Shown here in pieces: positions 45,377 through 57,239 of a stretch of 64,000 nucleotides of DNA (positions within the stretch are counted from its first letter, which is position 1; each line of letters begins with the position of its first letter). Position numbers and translations under genes: made by a program. Origin of the DNA: Cryptomeria japonica (Eukaryota; Streptophyta; Pinopsida; Cupressales; Cupressaceae); contig NC_081409.1 of the NCBI RefSeq assembly GCF_030272615.1, positions 208,861,190 through 208,925,189 on the forward strand, in the 5' to 3' direction. Under the pieces are notes generated by a model, which worked only from the letters and a program-made list of their open reading frames with translations, was not told the DNA's origin and did not search any database.

Positions 45377-46531
45377 CTATAGACGTTTCCATGGGTGTAT
45401 CCAGGCACCCATCACCTTGAACAACACCATATTACAATAGATAAACATATACTCACAATCTAGACTAGTGGGGTTTTGAAAGGCTCCCCCAACCTTCATC
45501 ATGGGTTTTAAACTGGCTCCCAAAACCAACAAACAAGGGTTTTTCCAGGCTCCCTCAGCTTGTAACAAAGTATTCAGCCTTCCAGCAACACAACTAACCC
45601 TTAACCAAAAACCACAACTGGCCAATGTGGGCCCTTTAAAATTACTAGCATCTAGCTTGCCATCTCGAAACCAACTGTAAAAGTAAACAAGAGGGGTTTT
45701 ACGAGCTCCCTCAACCCACAAAACCAACAGCACAAACAAAAGCAGCTGAAATGCATCCTGACCCCAATTCTCCACCTCAAAAGGAGACAGGTTCACCTCA
45801 ATAAAACACGGAGGAATGCATACTGACAGACCTGAAAATCCAATCGAAGCCACGCGCCGCATCCGTCTACAAGAAAAAAAAAGGGGTTTTACGGGCTTCC
45901 TCAACCCACTAGACACATGGGGTTTTTGAAAGGCTCCCCTAACCTTCGACATGAGTTTTGTAGTGGCTCCCATAACCCCCAAGATGAAGCTAGTAAAGAA
46001 CATAGCTTCAGACCGCAAAATAGAGTCCAACATCCAAAGAATAAACTCACCATGCTTAGCTGGACATATGGGTTTTGAAAAGACACCCAAAAACTTGAGC
46101 TGAAAAAGAGGCCAGATCCAAACAACTTCCAAGCAGACAAGCATCACCAAAATCTCCACCTCAATAGGAGGAGGAAAGAAACTCGACAGCAAGGAGCACA
46201 AAACAGAGACCACCCGCCTCAAGAAATATAGCATCCAAAACAAAAGAGACAACACACAGATCTGAGACCATAAAGCCCCCAACATCACCACCTCAATAGG
46301 GACCAAGGGGGGGAGAGAAACCATAAGCACAAACTCAGATGTAGGCCATCCGCAAAATGGATCAACAAAAGCCTCTCCCCAACTCCTGCTAACAAAAACC
46401 ACAGCCTTCATCTCCACCTCAATAGGAGAAAAATTATCTCCAATACCCACCATCTCTACCTCAATAAAAGACAAGGCCACCTCAAAAGGAAAGATTGGAA
46501 ATAACCCACAGAGCTGAGGTAAAAGTGACAA
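45377..46531 (-). CDS. Unknown 384-codon frame with in-phase repeats
   Basis: An open frame of 1155 bases in a region where stops are otherwise frequent. I do not recognise a family. Two short peptides recur in the same phase: IEVE (SFIEVEM, SPIEVEM, VPIEVVM, PPIEVEI, CFIEVNL, SPFEVEN) and a G-A-x-x-x-P type unit (GGAFQNP, RGAFQKP, GARKTPL, GAWKNPC, GAWIHPW, GVFSKPI, GASLKPM). They match seven copies of CACCTCAAWARG and nine copies of GGGGTTTTNNNNGGCTCCC at the DNA level (plus strand). Hydrophobic Leu/Phe/Val stretches lie between. The frame is entirely inside the 17-bp-TSD insertion. It could be a real but unknown product, or non-coding repeats free of stops by composition. The first Met is not supported by any other signal. 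Confidence 0.3.
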   Translation of the reverse strand: MSLLPQLCGLFPIFPFEVALSFIEVEMVGIGDNFSPIEVEMKAVVFVSRSWGEAFVDPFCGWPTSEFVLMVSLPPLVPIEVVMLGALWSQICVLSLLFWMLYFLRRVVSVLCSLLSSFFPPPIEVEILVMLVCLEVVWIWPLFQLKFLGVFSKPICPAKHGEFILWMLDSILRSEAMFFTSFILGVMGATTKLMSKVRGAFQKPHVSSGLRKPVKPLFFSCRRMRRVASIGFSGLSVCIPPCFIEVNLSPFEVENWGQDAFQLLLFVLLVLWVEGARKTPLVYFYSWFRDGKLDASNFKGPTLASCGFWLRVSCVAGRLNTLLQAEGAWKNPCLLVLGASLKPMMKVGGAFQNPTSLDCEYMFIYCNMVLFKVMGAWIHPWKRL

Positions 46532-46584
46532 AAACAGGAACAGGGAGGCAGATAGGGTAAACCATCATCAGGGCATAAGGCCCC

Positions 46585-47070
46585 CTACAACCCCACAACC
46601 CAAACCCAAGCCAAAAGGAAACCCACCATAATAGATACCAAGGGGTGAACACCGCTTGGGTCCCAAACACCCCTTTTGCATCCACTCATGAGCATCGCCT
46701 CCTCAACCCCATTTACCGCCTCAAACACCTTTGCAACCACAACATCTACCTTGCAGAAATGAATCTCCAAAACAAAGACCCCACCGTCAAGAGAGAGCCA
46801 ACATACCAAACAAGAACAAGGTGAGGCATAACAGCAAAGACCCCGACAACAAATGCTCCCTACATAAAGACTAATGGGGGCCACAAAGAGGAGAAGAGGG
46901 GCCGCTCCAATGCCAACTCCAACCTCTAAATCATTCTCTGTCTCATCTGAAACCCTTACGCCACCCTTCTGCAACCGATCTCCACATGGAAAGCCGTCCA
47001 CAACCCAAACTTTGTTAGGGAGAAGGGAACAAGCGTAGGCCGCTTGGAACAAACACACCCCCTCAAACAC
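46585..47070 (-). CDS. Unknown 161-codon frame in the same insertion
   Basis: It starts MFEGVCLFQAAYACSLLPNK just inside the 5' (right) end of the insertion and is in a different phase from the 384-codon frame to its left, from which it is separated by about 50 bases. Cys/Val/Leu-rich with no recognised domain; not similar to plant LINE ORF1 or RT by eye. It may be a chance frame made possible by the higher G+C. Confidence 0.2.
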   Translation of the reverse strand: MFEGVCLFQAAYACSLLPNKVWVVDGFPCGDRLQKGGVRVSDETENDLEVGVGIGAAPLLLFVAPISLYVGSICCRGLCCYASPCSCLVCWLSLDGGVFVLEIHFCKVDVVVAKVFEAVNGVEEAMLMSGCKRGVWDPSGVHPLVSIMVGFLLAWVWVVGL

Positions 47071-47212
47071 ATCGTGTAGAGAAAGAATGAATTATGTTTC
47101 TACCCTAGGATGATTGATATTAAAAAGCATTACCTCTTATGAAAAAGAGCCACTAATGAAGTTAACTACTAGTGCCATAGGGTGAGGAGAAACATGAAGG
47201 GTGAATGGATTT

Positions 47213-48581
47213 CTAAGGCACTACCTCTTCACTAAGAAAGAGTGCAATATCAATTGTAAGATCTATGCAAGCTGTATCATATTGGTCTTGAACAAATGTT
47301 TTAAATGCTTTACACTTTCCCAGAGAATGAGAGCAACAACGATGAAAAATACAATGTTTATTACCTTTCTTATGCTTATTGGTAAATCTTATGAAAGGAA
47401 AAACAACATTATTATCATACTTCAATCTCCAAAAGATTCTAGTGGCTAATTTCTCTTAGTCATCAATAGGAGTAGGTCTTGTCCCTTGAGATGTAGGACA
47501 AGGATTGTTAGAAGAAGATGGATTGTCATCTATGATTTTAGTAGTCCCATTATCAAGTAGTTCTTGCATACTTTTTTGAAAATTTGGACAATCATTAGCA
47601 TGATGGTCACGAGGTTGATGATATGAACAAAAAATAGTGTTTGAAGAAGAAGCACCTTTAGATGGACGATAGGTTCTATGTCTTGCAAGATAATCCTTAA
47701 AGTTTAGAATTCTAAGGGGAACATACATAGGTGAATTGTGATAATGTCCTAGCTCTTCGGTACTATTTTGTTTAGGAGGGTTTGTATGGACTCTAATTCC
47801 GTGTTTAATTTTCCAAGTCTTTGTCCTCTAAAGTGTTGTTTTGATATTATGTTATAGCCACTCCTATAAGAATGTTTTAATTGAGAAGGAGGAGGAGTAT
47901 TATAATGAATTTCTTTAAAAAAATTAGTGTAAGTGTATCTAGAAGGAACAAAAGAAAAGTAGATGAAGAAGACATATCTTGTGTAGGAAGATTCTCCTTT
48001 TTACCATCATGCATATCCTCTTTGATAGGTTGGGAAGGAAGATCCTTATCATCTAAGGCCTCATCTTTACTTAATGTTATGTGGGGAGATATATCATAAA
48101 TTAAATGCATAACATCATCTTCTCTATAAATGTTTTTATGGTTAAGACAAGCTCTAGGATAATAAGGGGGATCTAGAGAGATTGAAACACCAATATTTTG
48201 ATCTTGCCCCCCTTGCACTAGGGCATGTGTATAAGAAGAAGATGGTGTCATGTTGCTCTTCAATGCTTGCTCTCCATTAGAGAGATCATTTATAGGAGCA
48301 TTAGCTCTTTCTTCATTCACATTAGATACCCTAGGAGAGGTACAATTATTAGGTTTTTCATTAGCATCTCTAGGATTAGGATCTACAAAAGATTTTATGT
48401 GATCTATATATGTAATGAATTTTCCTAAAAATATCACCATAAAGAAACATGCATCATGGATAAAATCTTTCAAATTTAATTGATTAATAGGAAGCAATTT
48501 GGAAATTCTAAAAATGCAATATGCCAAAGTGCTATGACTGAAAATAAGCAATGTGAAGTGAAAGAAACCATTATCCAACAC
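47213..48581 (-). pseudogene. Gypsy-type gag remnant with zinc knuckles
   Basis: The right part (48581-47877) is Ser/Asp/Pro-rich and carries stops near its end. 47728-47456 holds FCSYHQPRDHHANDCPNFQK and then QELLDNG, the C-x2-H-x5-H-x4-C-like knuckle used by gypsy gags of this type. 47425-47213 holds a second one, HCIFHRCCSHSLGKCKAFK. The Retrotrans_gag core expected before them is not visible, so it was deleted. Sense matches the minus orientation of the element. Broken by stops; presumably not translated. Confidence 0.6.
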
Positions 48582-49045
48582 ATGATTATGATATAAATAT
48601 AAGTAAATAGTAATGTAATCATATGTGAAATAGAAAATAAATTAGATTTATTAAGTGCCTTTATGAATGTCTAAAATCATATCTAAAAATAAAAGTTACA
48701 AATTATGCAACCCACAAATCAAATCGACCAAAATAAATTAGGGTTTTTGTGAATTAAACCTCTAAAGTTATGTAATTTGATTAAAATAAGATCTATGAAT
48801 GCAAAATTGAAAAGTAAAATGTTCCCAAATCATATTTGAGACAATTCATCCAAATTAGACAACCCACAAGTTCAATTTTAAAATTATAAATTAGGGTTTG
48901 TGTGAATTTAAACTCTAAATTTACATAATTCAATGGGAAATTAAACTTGTAAATGTCAATTTAAATTTGAAAATGCATAAACACTCAGATCTAAAAACAT
49001 AAATTAGAAATAAGGGTGTTTCGTGTCGTGTTCACCAAAATGAAA
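48582..49045 (-). other. Leader region of the nested gypsy element
   Basis: Non-coding AT-rich DNA between the gag remnant and LTR copy B. TGGTGAACACGACACG on the minus strand, seven bases from the LTR end (49022-49037), could be a primer site for a tRNA other than Met; this is a guess. Confidence 0.4.
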
Positions 49046-51122
49046 TGGTGAAAATTAGGGTTTCACCAATTAGGGTAATAAAACCACTAAATTTTTCTTA
49101 ATTAACCACTACATTAAGGAGGAGAGGAATTTAATATCTCCAACCCCTCTAAGATTAATATTCTGATCAAATTCCAAGCCTCTTTAATGAGGCTCTTTCC
49201 TCCTTTGAATTGAATAGATTTGAATTGGTTGAAGATGTTGAAATTAGGGTAAATGATTGGATATTGAAGAGATCGAGCATGAACGTGAGCTAAGATCATC
49301 ACATGGAGCCACAAATTTGGATCTGGTCAAAGGAATATGATTTGGATTTGCTCCCCAAAGTTTGACCTAAATTGTCAGGACCATGGTGGTGGTTGCCATG
49401 GTCCTCCTAACTTTTCGTCATCCAAAAGAGAACTTGTTTGTCTTTGCGAATTAATTTGATCCTTCAATACACATGAACTTTGTACTGGTTCTTGCACATA
49501 GTGAAAAAGGGAAATTTGTTGGTGTAAGGAAGTTAAGTAGCAGAACAACTTCCTACACTAACCTTGAGAGGAGGGTAATGCAAATTTTTTTACAGATCAT
49601 CACAATAGTTATAGAAAACATAAATAGATATAATAAAATTTAAATAGATATAATAAAATTCAATCCATAACACAGTGATTTATGTAGGGAAAACCCTTTT
49701 GGGAGAAAAACCCCACACTCCAAAGCCACCCAATATATTATTCAACAATAAAAAATAGATTACAATATACTTGCAAAGCAAGCTCTTCGCAGGAGTACCA
49801 CAAATCAGAGATTTAGAGGTAACTCAATAGCCATAAGACTCTTACACACAACCTCTATCTCATGCACCTCATATATAGGAGACACAATACAAGAAACCAT
49901 CAAACAATATTACAAAACCATGGGCTAAAACAACCCAATAATGTGTAGCTGACCTTATCTCCCTTCTAGATGCCCTATGACGCGTCCCTCCCTTTTTACA
50001 ACTCATTTATGTGTTCAATGTATTTTATATTTCCTATTTCAAGAGTATAAACTTTTGAAGGCCATAACTTGAGAACCCTATGTCCTATTAACGAACCGTT
50101 TGAAGCGTTGGAAAGCTTGAAAAGTTCTCTATTGCCTCATAAACAACCACGCCATTTATGCCCAACTTTCAGGGCATTTCGGGGCCTCCAGAGTCCTCAA
50201 AATTAAATTTAAACCTTTCATTGGACCCCTCCAAAACAAAAAAAAATAATATTTCGAAAACTAGTTCTAATCTCGTGACGTAACTTTATCAGAATGCTTA
50301 TCTAGCCAACCAAAAGCTTCAGGGATAATTTCACACCATTTCGTGCTGAAATGAAAACTTACTATAAATAGTAACCTCATGTAAATGCAAGGTTGAGACA
50401 CCATTTTCCCAATAATTGTGAATAGGGGTTTGCCTAATTTAAACCCCAGTTTAGGAATTAACCTTGAATGAAATAATGCAAATACTGAAATAAATACTGG
50501 AAAGATATACATTAGATCTGCAATTGTTGATGATGATGCTTTGCTTCTTGAATATAATCACATATGTTGTATGAAATGGAATGAATATGACAAAACCCTA
50601 ATCATACACACATGCTTGCATACGAATGATGTAATTTTTCTCTACAATTGAATGAAGAATATGCAATCCTAAAGCTCTCTAAAAATGCTTGTTAATGAAC
50701 ACTTCACAAATGCAAGGATATGATTACTTGATTGGATTGCTTGGAGTCTTATATTAAAATGAATTGATCAAATATCTTTATAAAGGGGTATCTAGCTCAT
50801 TTACTGATTAGGCTGACCTCCAATGGTCATGCGGAGCCACAAAGATGAATTCCCATTGAAGTGATAGGACCCTTGCCCTATTTTAAAATTGGGCCCCACT
50901 AAGACCAAGGTGTTGGGCACCATGGTCCCTCTCAAAAAGGGACCAAAATGAGGCCCCAAGGAGAAGGGTACCCCACTAGGGAATCCATCAGTGGGTGTTC
51001 ATGGCATCATAATTGGAGAATGAGCATAAAACAGACCTAGATAGGTGATGAGGACAGGACACATTAAAGTCAGGGTACAAGCATGAGGTGTAAATTGGCC
51101 AATGATAATTTACAATGCTACA
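49046..51122 (-). mobile_element. 5' LTR (copy B), interrupted by an insertion
   Basis: Collinear with copy A: 49046-49522 matches 42071-42555 and 50421-51122 matches 42553-43244. The extra about 0.9 kb at 49523-50420 is a later insertion. The right end ...ACAATGCTACA matches the end of copy A. Confidence 0.75.
49523..50420 (-). mobile_element. LTR-like insertion in LTR copy B
   Basis: It interrupts the otherwise collinear match to copy A between GGGAAATTTGTTGG and GAATAGGGGTTTGCC. On the plus strand it starts TGTAAGGAAGTTAAGTAG with an imperfect palindrome to AACTTCCTACA, and TG...CA ends fit 49523-50403. It contains TTATGTAGGGAAAACCC then GGGAGAAAAACCCC (49682-49715), the Copia-type LTR hallmark in minus orientation. 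A solo LTR is the simplest reading. About 17 bases beyond 50403 are unexplained and no clean target duplication was found. Confidence 0.5.
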
Positions 51123-54100
51123 GATTCCAATATATAACAGGTTCCCATTATCTTTGATGTGCTTTTATGAAGGAACTGAAGAGGACTTTCATGATGAAAT
51201 ACTTTCACTTAAGTGAGGTGCCCATGACCTTCAACATGATTTTCTCTCTTTAGAAATGATATTATTTAGAAAGAGTAAAATAACATCAAGTAAGATGGCA
51301 CTTTTACATGTATCTAGTTGAACTCTTTAATAAATCTTCAAAGCCATATTGATTCTTCAAGAGATGCTTTTGAATTTCACAGTTGTGATTCAAATACAAA
51401 AATAAAAGATAGATTTTTCATTAAAGTATTGCACCGTCCAACTAATAGTATATACACTATATGTTTTGAAGGCATGGTCTAAAATATAATAACCAATATA
51501 GTCAATAGCATAGTAATCAGTTAAACTTGATTCTTGGTGAAGAGAAAAAACATAATATTATGCATTTGTCATTTACCAAATATCATATAATGTTGCTCAT
51601 AAATTTAAAATATAGTCCGATGATTAGTAGCAAGGAGATCAATATATATTTTTATGAGCATAAGCGTGGATAGTTAGTTGTCTTGTTTGAAATAAAAGTA
51701 TACATGTCACTACATGTAGTAATGATCCATAAAACAATTAAGCAATAGGTGAGCTATCCTTTCCAAGTTCTCTCCCTAGAGAATTTATAAGGGTGATAGC
51801 CACCCATTATAAGAAAATGAAAATGTTGTATACTCAAGAAATTTAATACATGGTATTGTAGTGTTACAAATGTCATTTCTGTAAATAATTGTGCATATAG
51901 TCTTTCTAAAGATCCATGTTTTAAGAAGGTGGATCTTTTATCTTCCTAAAGGATAATAATGTTTCCAATAAAACTTATATTATTCATACTTCAAGGTAAG
52001 AGATTGAATTAATCATATTTCAACAACTATTGGTAGATTAAGGATTATCTTTTGATTGTAAAGTTATATTCCAATTAACACTTATATGATCTTGCACTAA
52101 CAAATCATCTAATATTCATAAATCCTATCAATAATTTATCAAATAATTTTTGAAGCACCATATGACTTGTTAACAAGAAAGGCTCCTCTTGGTGCATGGA
52201 TCGTTCTATGAGATATTTAGAGCCTTGTGAATAGAATTGTATATTAGAGTGTTGTAAGATTATTGTAGTCATTCTAAGAGGAATATAGCTTTTTTTTTTT
52301 GGTATCAATGGTTAGCACCTCTTTTTATTGTCATTTAAAAAGTACTAAGTGACATTGTGCTCTTTAGTAGATATGTATCTAATCACAATAGTACAATTTC
52401 TAGCTTAAGCAATATAGATTAATAAAGTCACTAATTACACTTCTTTTTATGCAATAGTACATGTTGACATAATCTATCAATCAAGCCTTTGACATTGATA
52501 ACTAATTGTGCATTTCTTGGTATTGCCTCATTTGTGTATACAACCTACGTCATAATGTTAAAGTAGAACTAAAAAAAATGATGCTTGAATAATGACATTT
52601 CATTATCTACATATTCTTAATATTTCACAAAATATTCAAACCAAAATGCTTATTAGATCAATAGATAAAAACTATCAAACTGAGATAATAAGTATTCATG
52701 TCTAATGTGTGATGGCTATTTAGACTCAATTTAGTCACACAAGTTATAATAATTACAGTTCATTGTTATCTACTAATCATATCAATCTAGAGAACTTGAA
52801 AAGCCAAGGAAAGTTGAACGGGGCACAAAGCACAATATATAGCACTTAGAATCATATTCACTACTAAATACAATTCTCACTCCTTACTACATGAGTTGAT
52901 ATTTGCAAGCAATGAAGCCAAATCAATATGGATAATTTTAAGGAGATCCGAGATAAAGAAAATCATGTAAAGGCTCTTAGAGTGGCTCTTATGGTGGTGA
53001 ACACTAAAAAGGCTTGTGTGACAAAACAAAGAAGGCATGAAGCAATTGAGCTATATGTTTCAAAATGATAATGATTTAAAAAAAAACAACTATGGACTTG
53101 CCAGATTGCTTTAAACTTGTGGTGTTTTGGTTAATGTAACATGTTCCCTTCTATGATGAACACTATGGTATTTTTTATATGTTTTTGGCTAGCTATTGCT
53201 TTACTACTAGATTTTGGTTTATCTCTTAGTTGAGGTTTTAATATTGCTTACGATCTGTTGTTGAACTAGTTTTTAATGTTTTGCTGAGATTGTACTATTA
53301 ATTTCTTTAACGTCATTGGATTGTGGTTGTAATAGAGACAACACCCCGTTTTGCTACTCTTTAATATCAAAAACATGTTCCCTCCATTGACATGACATAG
53401 TACACGTGAATGGTGGAGCACCAAGGGCCACAACAAAAGTCTTATGGTGACAAATTATGCACTGCTCTATTAGTCAAGGACATAAAATTTATGAAAAAAA
53501 AAATTGAATCTACTCATTCTAACCTGGGAACAAATAAAACTATAGGATTTGACCATCTGAGATGTATATAGTTTATTGTTTAGTATTCATCAATGCAAAT
53601 TTAAGAGAATTTGATGCATAAATTTAGCTAGTTTCCGAGAGAGATTTTGTCAAATTTTAAAACTTATGTTTGAACAAATAATTGAAAATCCTTATGCCAT
53701 TTCTTCTATGGCAATGCAATATGATCATTGTCGATTCACTCTTATTCTTATGCTAAAAAGACAGACAATATTGTGCTTCAATGAAAGACTTTGCAGTGTA
53801 TTTCTTTTATTCCCATTTTTACAAGAGGAGGTTTACACCAGACAAGAGGCATGCAGATTAAAATCATGTTCATGCATTCCATCAACATGATTCCAATGAA
53901 AATACAAACTTACAACTCTTTTAAGTGCTTGCTTAGCTAATTCTACTGGCTTGATTATTTATGCGTAGCATATACACATTGTGTTTTACATCTCTTAGGC
54001 AAAATTGATTGTAAATAAATAATCTCTGCATGTTCATGTCAATCAGACCAGTTGATATTTGTTAAAAAGGCTTTATCATGACTCCCTCTCAACCATTTAA

Positions 54101-54923
54101 TATGTGGGTTATCTTTATAGTGTTATGAATCCTATATATTTGTATGATAAATTGAGGGAAGACACTATTGAATTTGTTTAGAGTGAAGGATCTTTTAGAC
54201 TAGTGCCTCTTAGCAATTTTTAATAGTTTTTTTTTTCAATTTTCCAAAAGTCATCTACATTGGCAAAGAGATGCACGCTTTTGTTTAGGATAGGCATATG
54301 AAACTAAAAAAATAGAAAAAAAAAATCATTATTTCTGTTTCAGCATTTGATCATGGAGTTAAAAAATAATCGGACGGTTTAAATCACACACACTAAGGTT
54401 TGACTTCTAAGCTTGAAAGTGTTAAACACTCAAGTTGACTAACATTCTCTAGCCTTAATATGTTGCTTAGTCTGTGTGGTTTAAGGCTGACCAAAAATAA
54501 TAAGGATAATGCATATGTAAATAGTATGATATTTATTTTATATAGATATATTAATTTTTTTTTGAATATATATATGTAAAGGATTTATTATTTTTAAGTA
54601 AATTGGGAAGATTTTTTTTGGCCTTTCATTTGTAGAATTATAAATATGTACTATCTTATTTTGATGATTACTCTTGTGTTAGAAATAAATAAATATGTTT
54701 CACCCAAGATAAATTGGACTACTTAGAGTGATTATAAATCAATGCACACCACCAAATTTAAAAAGATAAAATGAAATAATGAGTTTTAAAACAATAGAAA
54801 ATGTACACCAAATGTATTAAAAAAATAGTCTTATAGATTTATTGATTGAGAATAACGAGGTTTCTCATCAATTTTGTATATTTTCTAACATAACCTTTAA
54901 AAATGATTAGTATAGCCTAATTT
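51123..54923. other. Interior of the level-2 element, unresolved
   Basis: About 3.8 kb without a recognised domain in any frame by eye; short frames (52105-52308 minus, 53666-53890 plus) have no signature. Around 53300-53375 the text GACAACACCCCGTTTTGC then CTTTAATATCAAAAAC resembles the 3' end of a plant LINE on the plus strand; no matching target duplication was found. A translated search could reveal decayed pol. Confidence 0.4.
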
Positions 54924-54935
54924 GCTCTGATACCA
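54924..54935 (-). other. Primer binding site of the level-2 element
   Basis: The minus strand reads TGGTATCAGAGC, a 12/12 match to the common plant initiator-tRNA-Met primer site, flush with the LTR end at 54936. Confidence 0.9.
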
Positions 54936-55126
54936 TGTTGGAAATTAGGATCTTAGGACACTAATAATTATAAACAAGATATAAATAAATTATTTAGAAT
55001 CATACAAACATAGAGTTATCATATTACACAAGATATACATGAGAAAACCCTTACGAGTAAAAAATCGCATAAAGCATCATTTTATTAAAACAATTACAAA
55101 ATATAGTCTATAACAAGATAGACTTG

Positions 55127-55481
55127 TGAAGAAGTTGAGGAAATACAACTTCAGAGATCCCAAGAACTTCTGCATGCAAATACCTGTCATAAGAGAAAAA
55201 TGGAGGCACACAAAGCATAAATACTCTGAAGAAGAAAATTATCATTCAGAAAGGGAATCAATCAAATGAACAAGCATAATACAATCTTTATAAAAGGATA
55301 ATAGAAACCCTAAAGATATGCAACCCTAAAGAAACCCTAAAGGGATAATGTGTATTTAATAATAGAATAATTATTAAATACCTACAATATTTATTAAATG
55401 CCCAAGTTTAGCTTAAGCATAGAGTTTAATAGACTAATAATTAAATAAATAATTATTAGTTAATACAAGATAACTCTAACA
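55127..55481 (-). repeat. 3' LTR of the TRIM-like element
   Basis: 355 bp, TG...CA ends, adjoining CCCCCCCTT, the complement of the polypurine tract. Confidence 0.9.
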
Positions 55482-57239
55482 CCCCCCCTTAAGATGAACT
55501 TAGGGAGTAGCTAAAAAACTAAATGCATGAAGCAAAAAAATGCAACAACATGAGAAGGCAAAAAATTTGGGTCTCGACAACAAGGCTTGATGAGGTACCC
55601 AATCACAACCAAATCTCTATGAAACGGAGAAATAGAGAAAACCACGTGGGAAAAAAAACTCTACTCCAAAAAGAGATTGAAAAAGTAAGTAAAGGACTGA
55701 AAAAACCTCCAAACAAGAATGTTCCAAAAAGATTGGAACAAGAGAAGATCAAAAGAATCAATGAAGCATGAAGAACCTACAAACACTGTCGAAGAATAAC
55801 TGCTGATCTGAAGAACCTCCACTGAAATAGAACATGACCAGGTAGAGAAGATTGTAATCTGTATGAGTGCCCTCAAATGACACCACTCGAATCAGATGGA
55901 AAACAAAGGCAAACGACTGAAATCAAAGATACAGATGGCATGAAAACACCAAAGCCTGAAGAGCTGATCAATCGAACCACTGAAGCATTAGAACCAACAT
56001 GACAAACCTCCCCATAATGCTGAAAAGGGAGAGGAACAGGTACACTGAAAAGAACGACCAACAAGAACTGCACGATGAAGAACCAAGAACACCGAAGGCG
56101 CAGAGAAAGTACATAGTATCGTGGAAGGAACATTCACTTGACACACATCATAAGGTGAATGTCGTGGAAGGAACACTCACTGGACAAAGGTAGATGGCAA
56201 ACAAAAGGCAAACATCAACCCCCCCATGGCACTTTATAAGTAGTGCATGTACAATAAGGCACAAGATGTGCAAGATCTCAAGTAAACAATGCATGATGAC
56301 ACTTTATCTTAGTGCGTTTGCATAAATGAAATGTGACAATGATAATAAGACTAGAAACAGATAGAAAAACCAAAACTGAGACATCCTACTCAGAGAAGAG
56401 ATCCCAGGACCTGAAACAACCAAGATATCCACTAGAGTGCCAAAAAGCAAAAAACTAAATAAAATATTCTTGGAGAAGAATTTGGAAAGAAAACCCATAT
56501 GGTTGGAAAGTACACAGAACAAGCTTTCTAGAATTATAAAGTTTTCAAAAAATGGAGTTTGGATGCTCATTTTATGTCTCATGGAGTGCAAAAAGGAACC
56601 TATGACTTTGACAGAAAAAACACACTATCAAAAAAGCAAAATCAAAAGTTCAAACCTCTAGATCTAGAGAGAGCTCAGAAAGAGCATTCCGACGATATAA
56701 GATTTTTGAAAAAGCGCCTCCATATGACCAAGTTATGGCCAAAAGAAAAAACCCCTCTTTTAGGAATAAAAAGAGTAAAAAAAAATTATTTATTTATTTT
56801 TTGACGAAAATTTTCCAATCTGTGCATTGAAAAATGTGCCAATGAAAAAATCATGGCCCAGATGCACTTGTCACCGAAATAGGTCGAATTATATATCAAA
56901 ATGGCTGGAAACGCCCTTCGAAAGCAAATAGTGAGGTCTCTTTTTGCCCAAACTGCTCTATTTTTTTTAATGATTTTTTTGACGAATTTCTCAAAATTTG
57001 TGCAAAAAAAAAGCAAACCAAAGAAAAAATTTCAGAACCCAAATTTGTCAAAATTTGATAAATTTTATATGGAAATAGGGGTTTTGGGGCGTTCTGAGCT
57101 CAACGGTGAGATCCATTTGAGCCCAAAATGATCAGAAACAAAACAGCTACCCCAGATCCAATAAAAAACTCTGAAAAAACTTGAAACCCTCCTCCAAAAA
57201 ATCTTCTAAAAAATCAGGAACAAGCAACAACATATGTAG

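Larger units (their letters stand above)
45121..47099 (-). mobile_element. Insertion with 17-bp TSD, possible non-LTR type
   Basis: The 17 bases AAGAATGAATTATGTTT occur perfectly at 45121-45137 and 47083-47099, bounding 1945 bases that are visibly richer in G+C than the surroundings. A long, perfect direct repeat with no LTRs and no terminal inverted repeats is what target-primed (LINE/SINE) insertion leaves. On the minus strand the insert ends ACCCTTAATCAAAAA beside the duplication, a plausible short A-rich tail after a 3' UTR with three copies of GGGTCCCYTCAAAACCTRT. No RT or endonuclease motif is seen, so it would be a truncated or non-autonomous copy. The class is inference; the duplication is seen. 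Confidence 0.6.
42071..51122 (-). mobile_element. Gypsy-type element, minus strand, internally deleted
   Basis: LTRs at 42071-43244 and 49046-51122 share TGGTGAAAATTAGGGTTTCA at the left end and ...AATGCTACA at the right. The left LTR is followed by the complement of the GTGGGGGCTAAA polypurine tract, as in the element at 26925-32880, so it is the 3' LTR. Gag zinc knuckles lie near the right LTR in the expected minus orientation. Flanking 5-mers (TATAA, GATTC) do not match, so the LTRs may come from two insertions or the target site has diverged. The interior has no RT or integrase. Two secondary insertions sit inside. Confidence 0.65.

Noticed and set aside
42071-51122. Clean single gypsy insertion with target duplication
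   Set aside because: The LTRs pair well, but the flanking 5-mers TATAA and GATTC differ; a single insertion is likely but not shown.
55523-55771. Lys/Asn-rich 82-codon frame in the TRIM interior as a gag-like gene
   Set aside because: It runs on the strand opposite to the element's sense, has no knuckle or gag motif, and matches what AT-rich DNA gives by chance.
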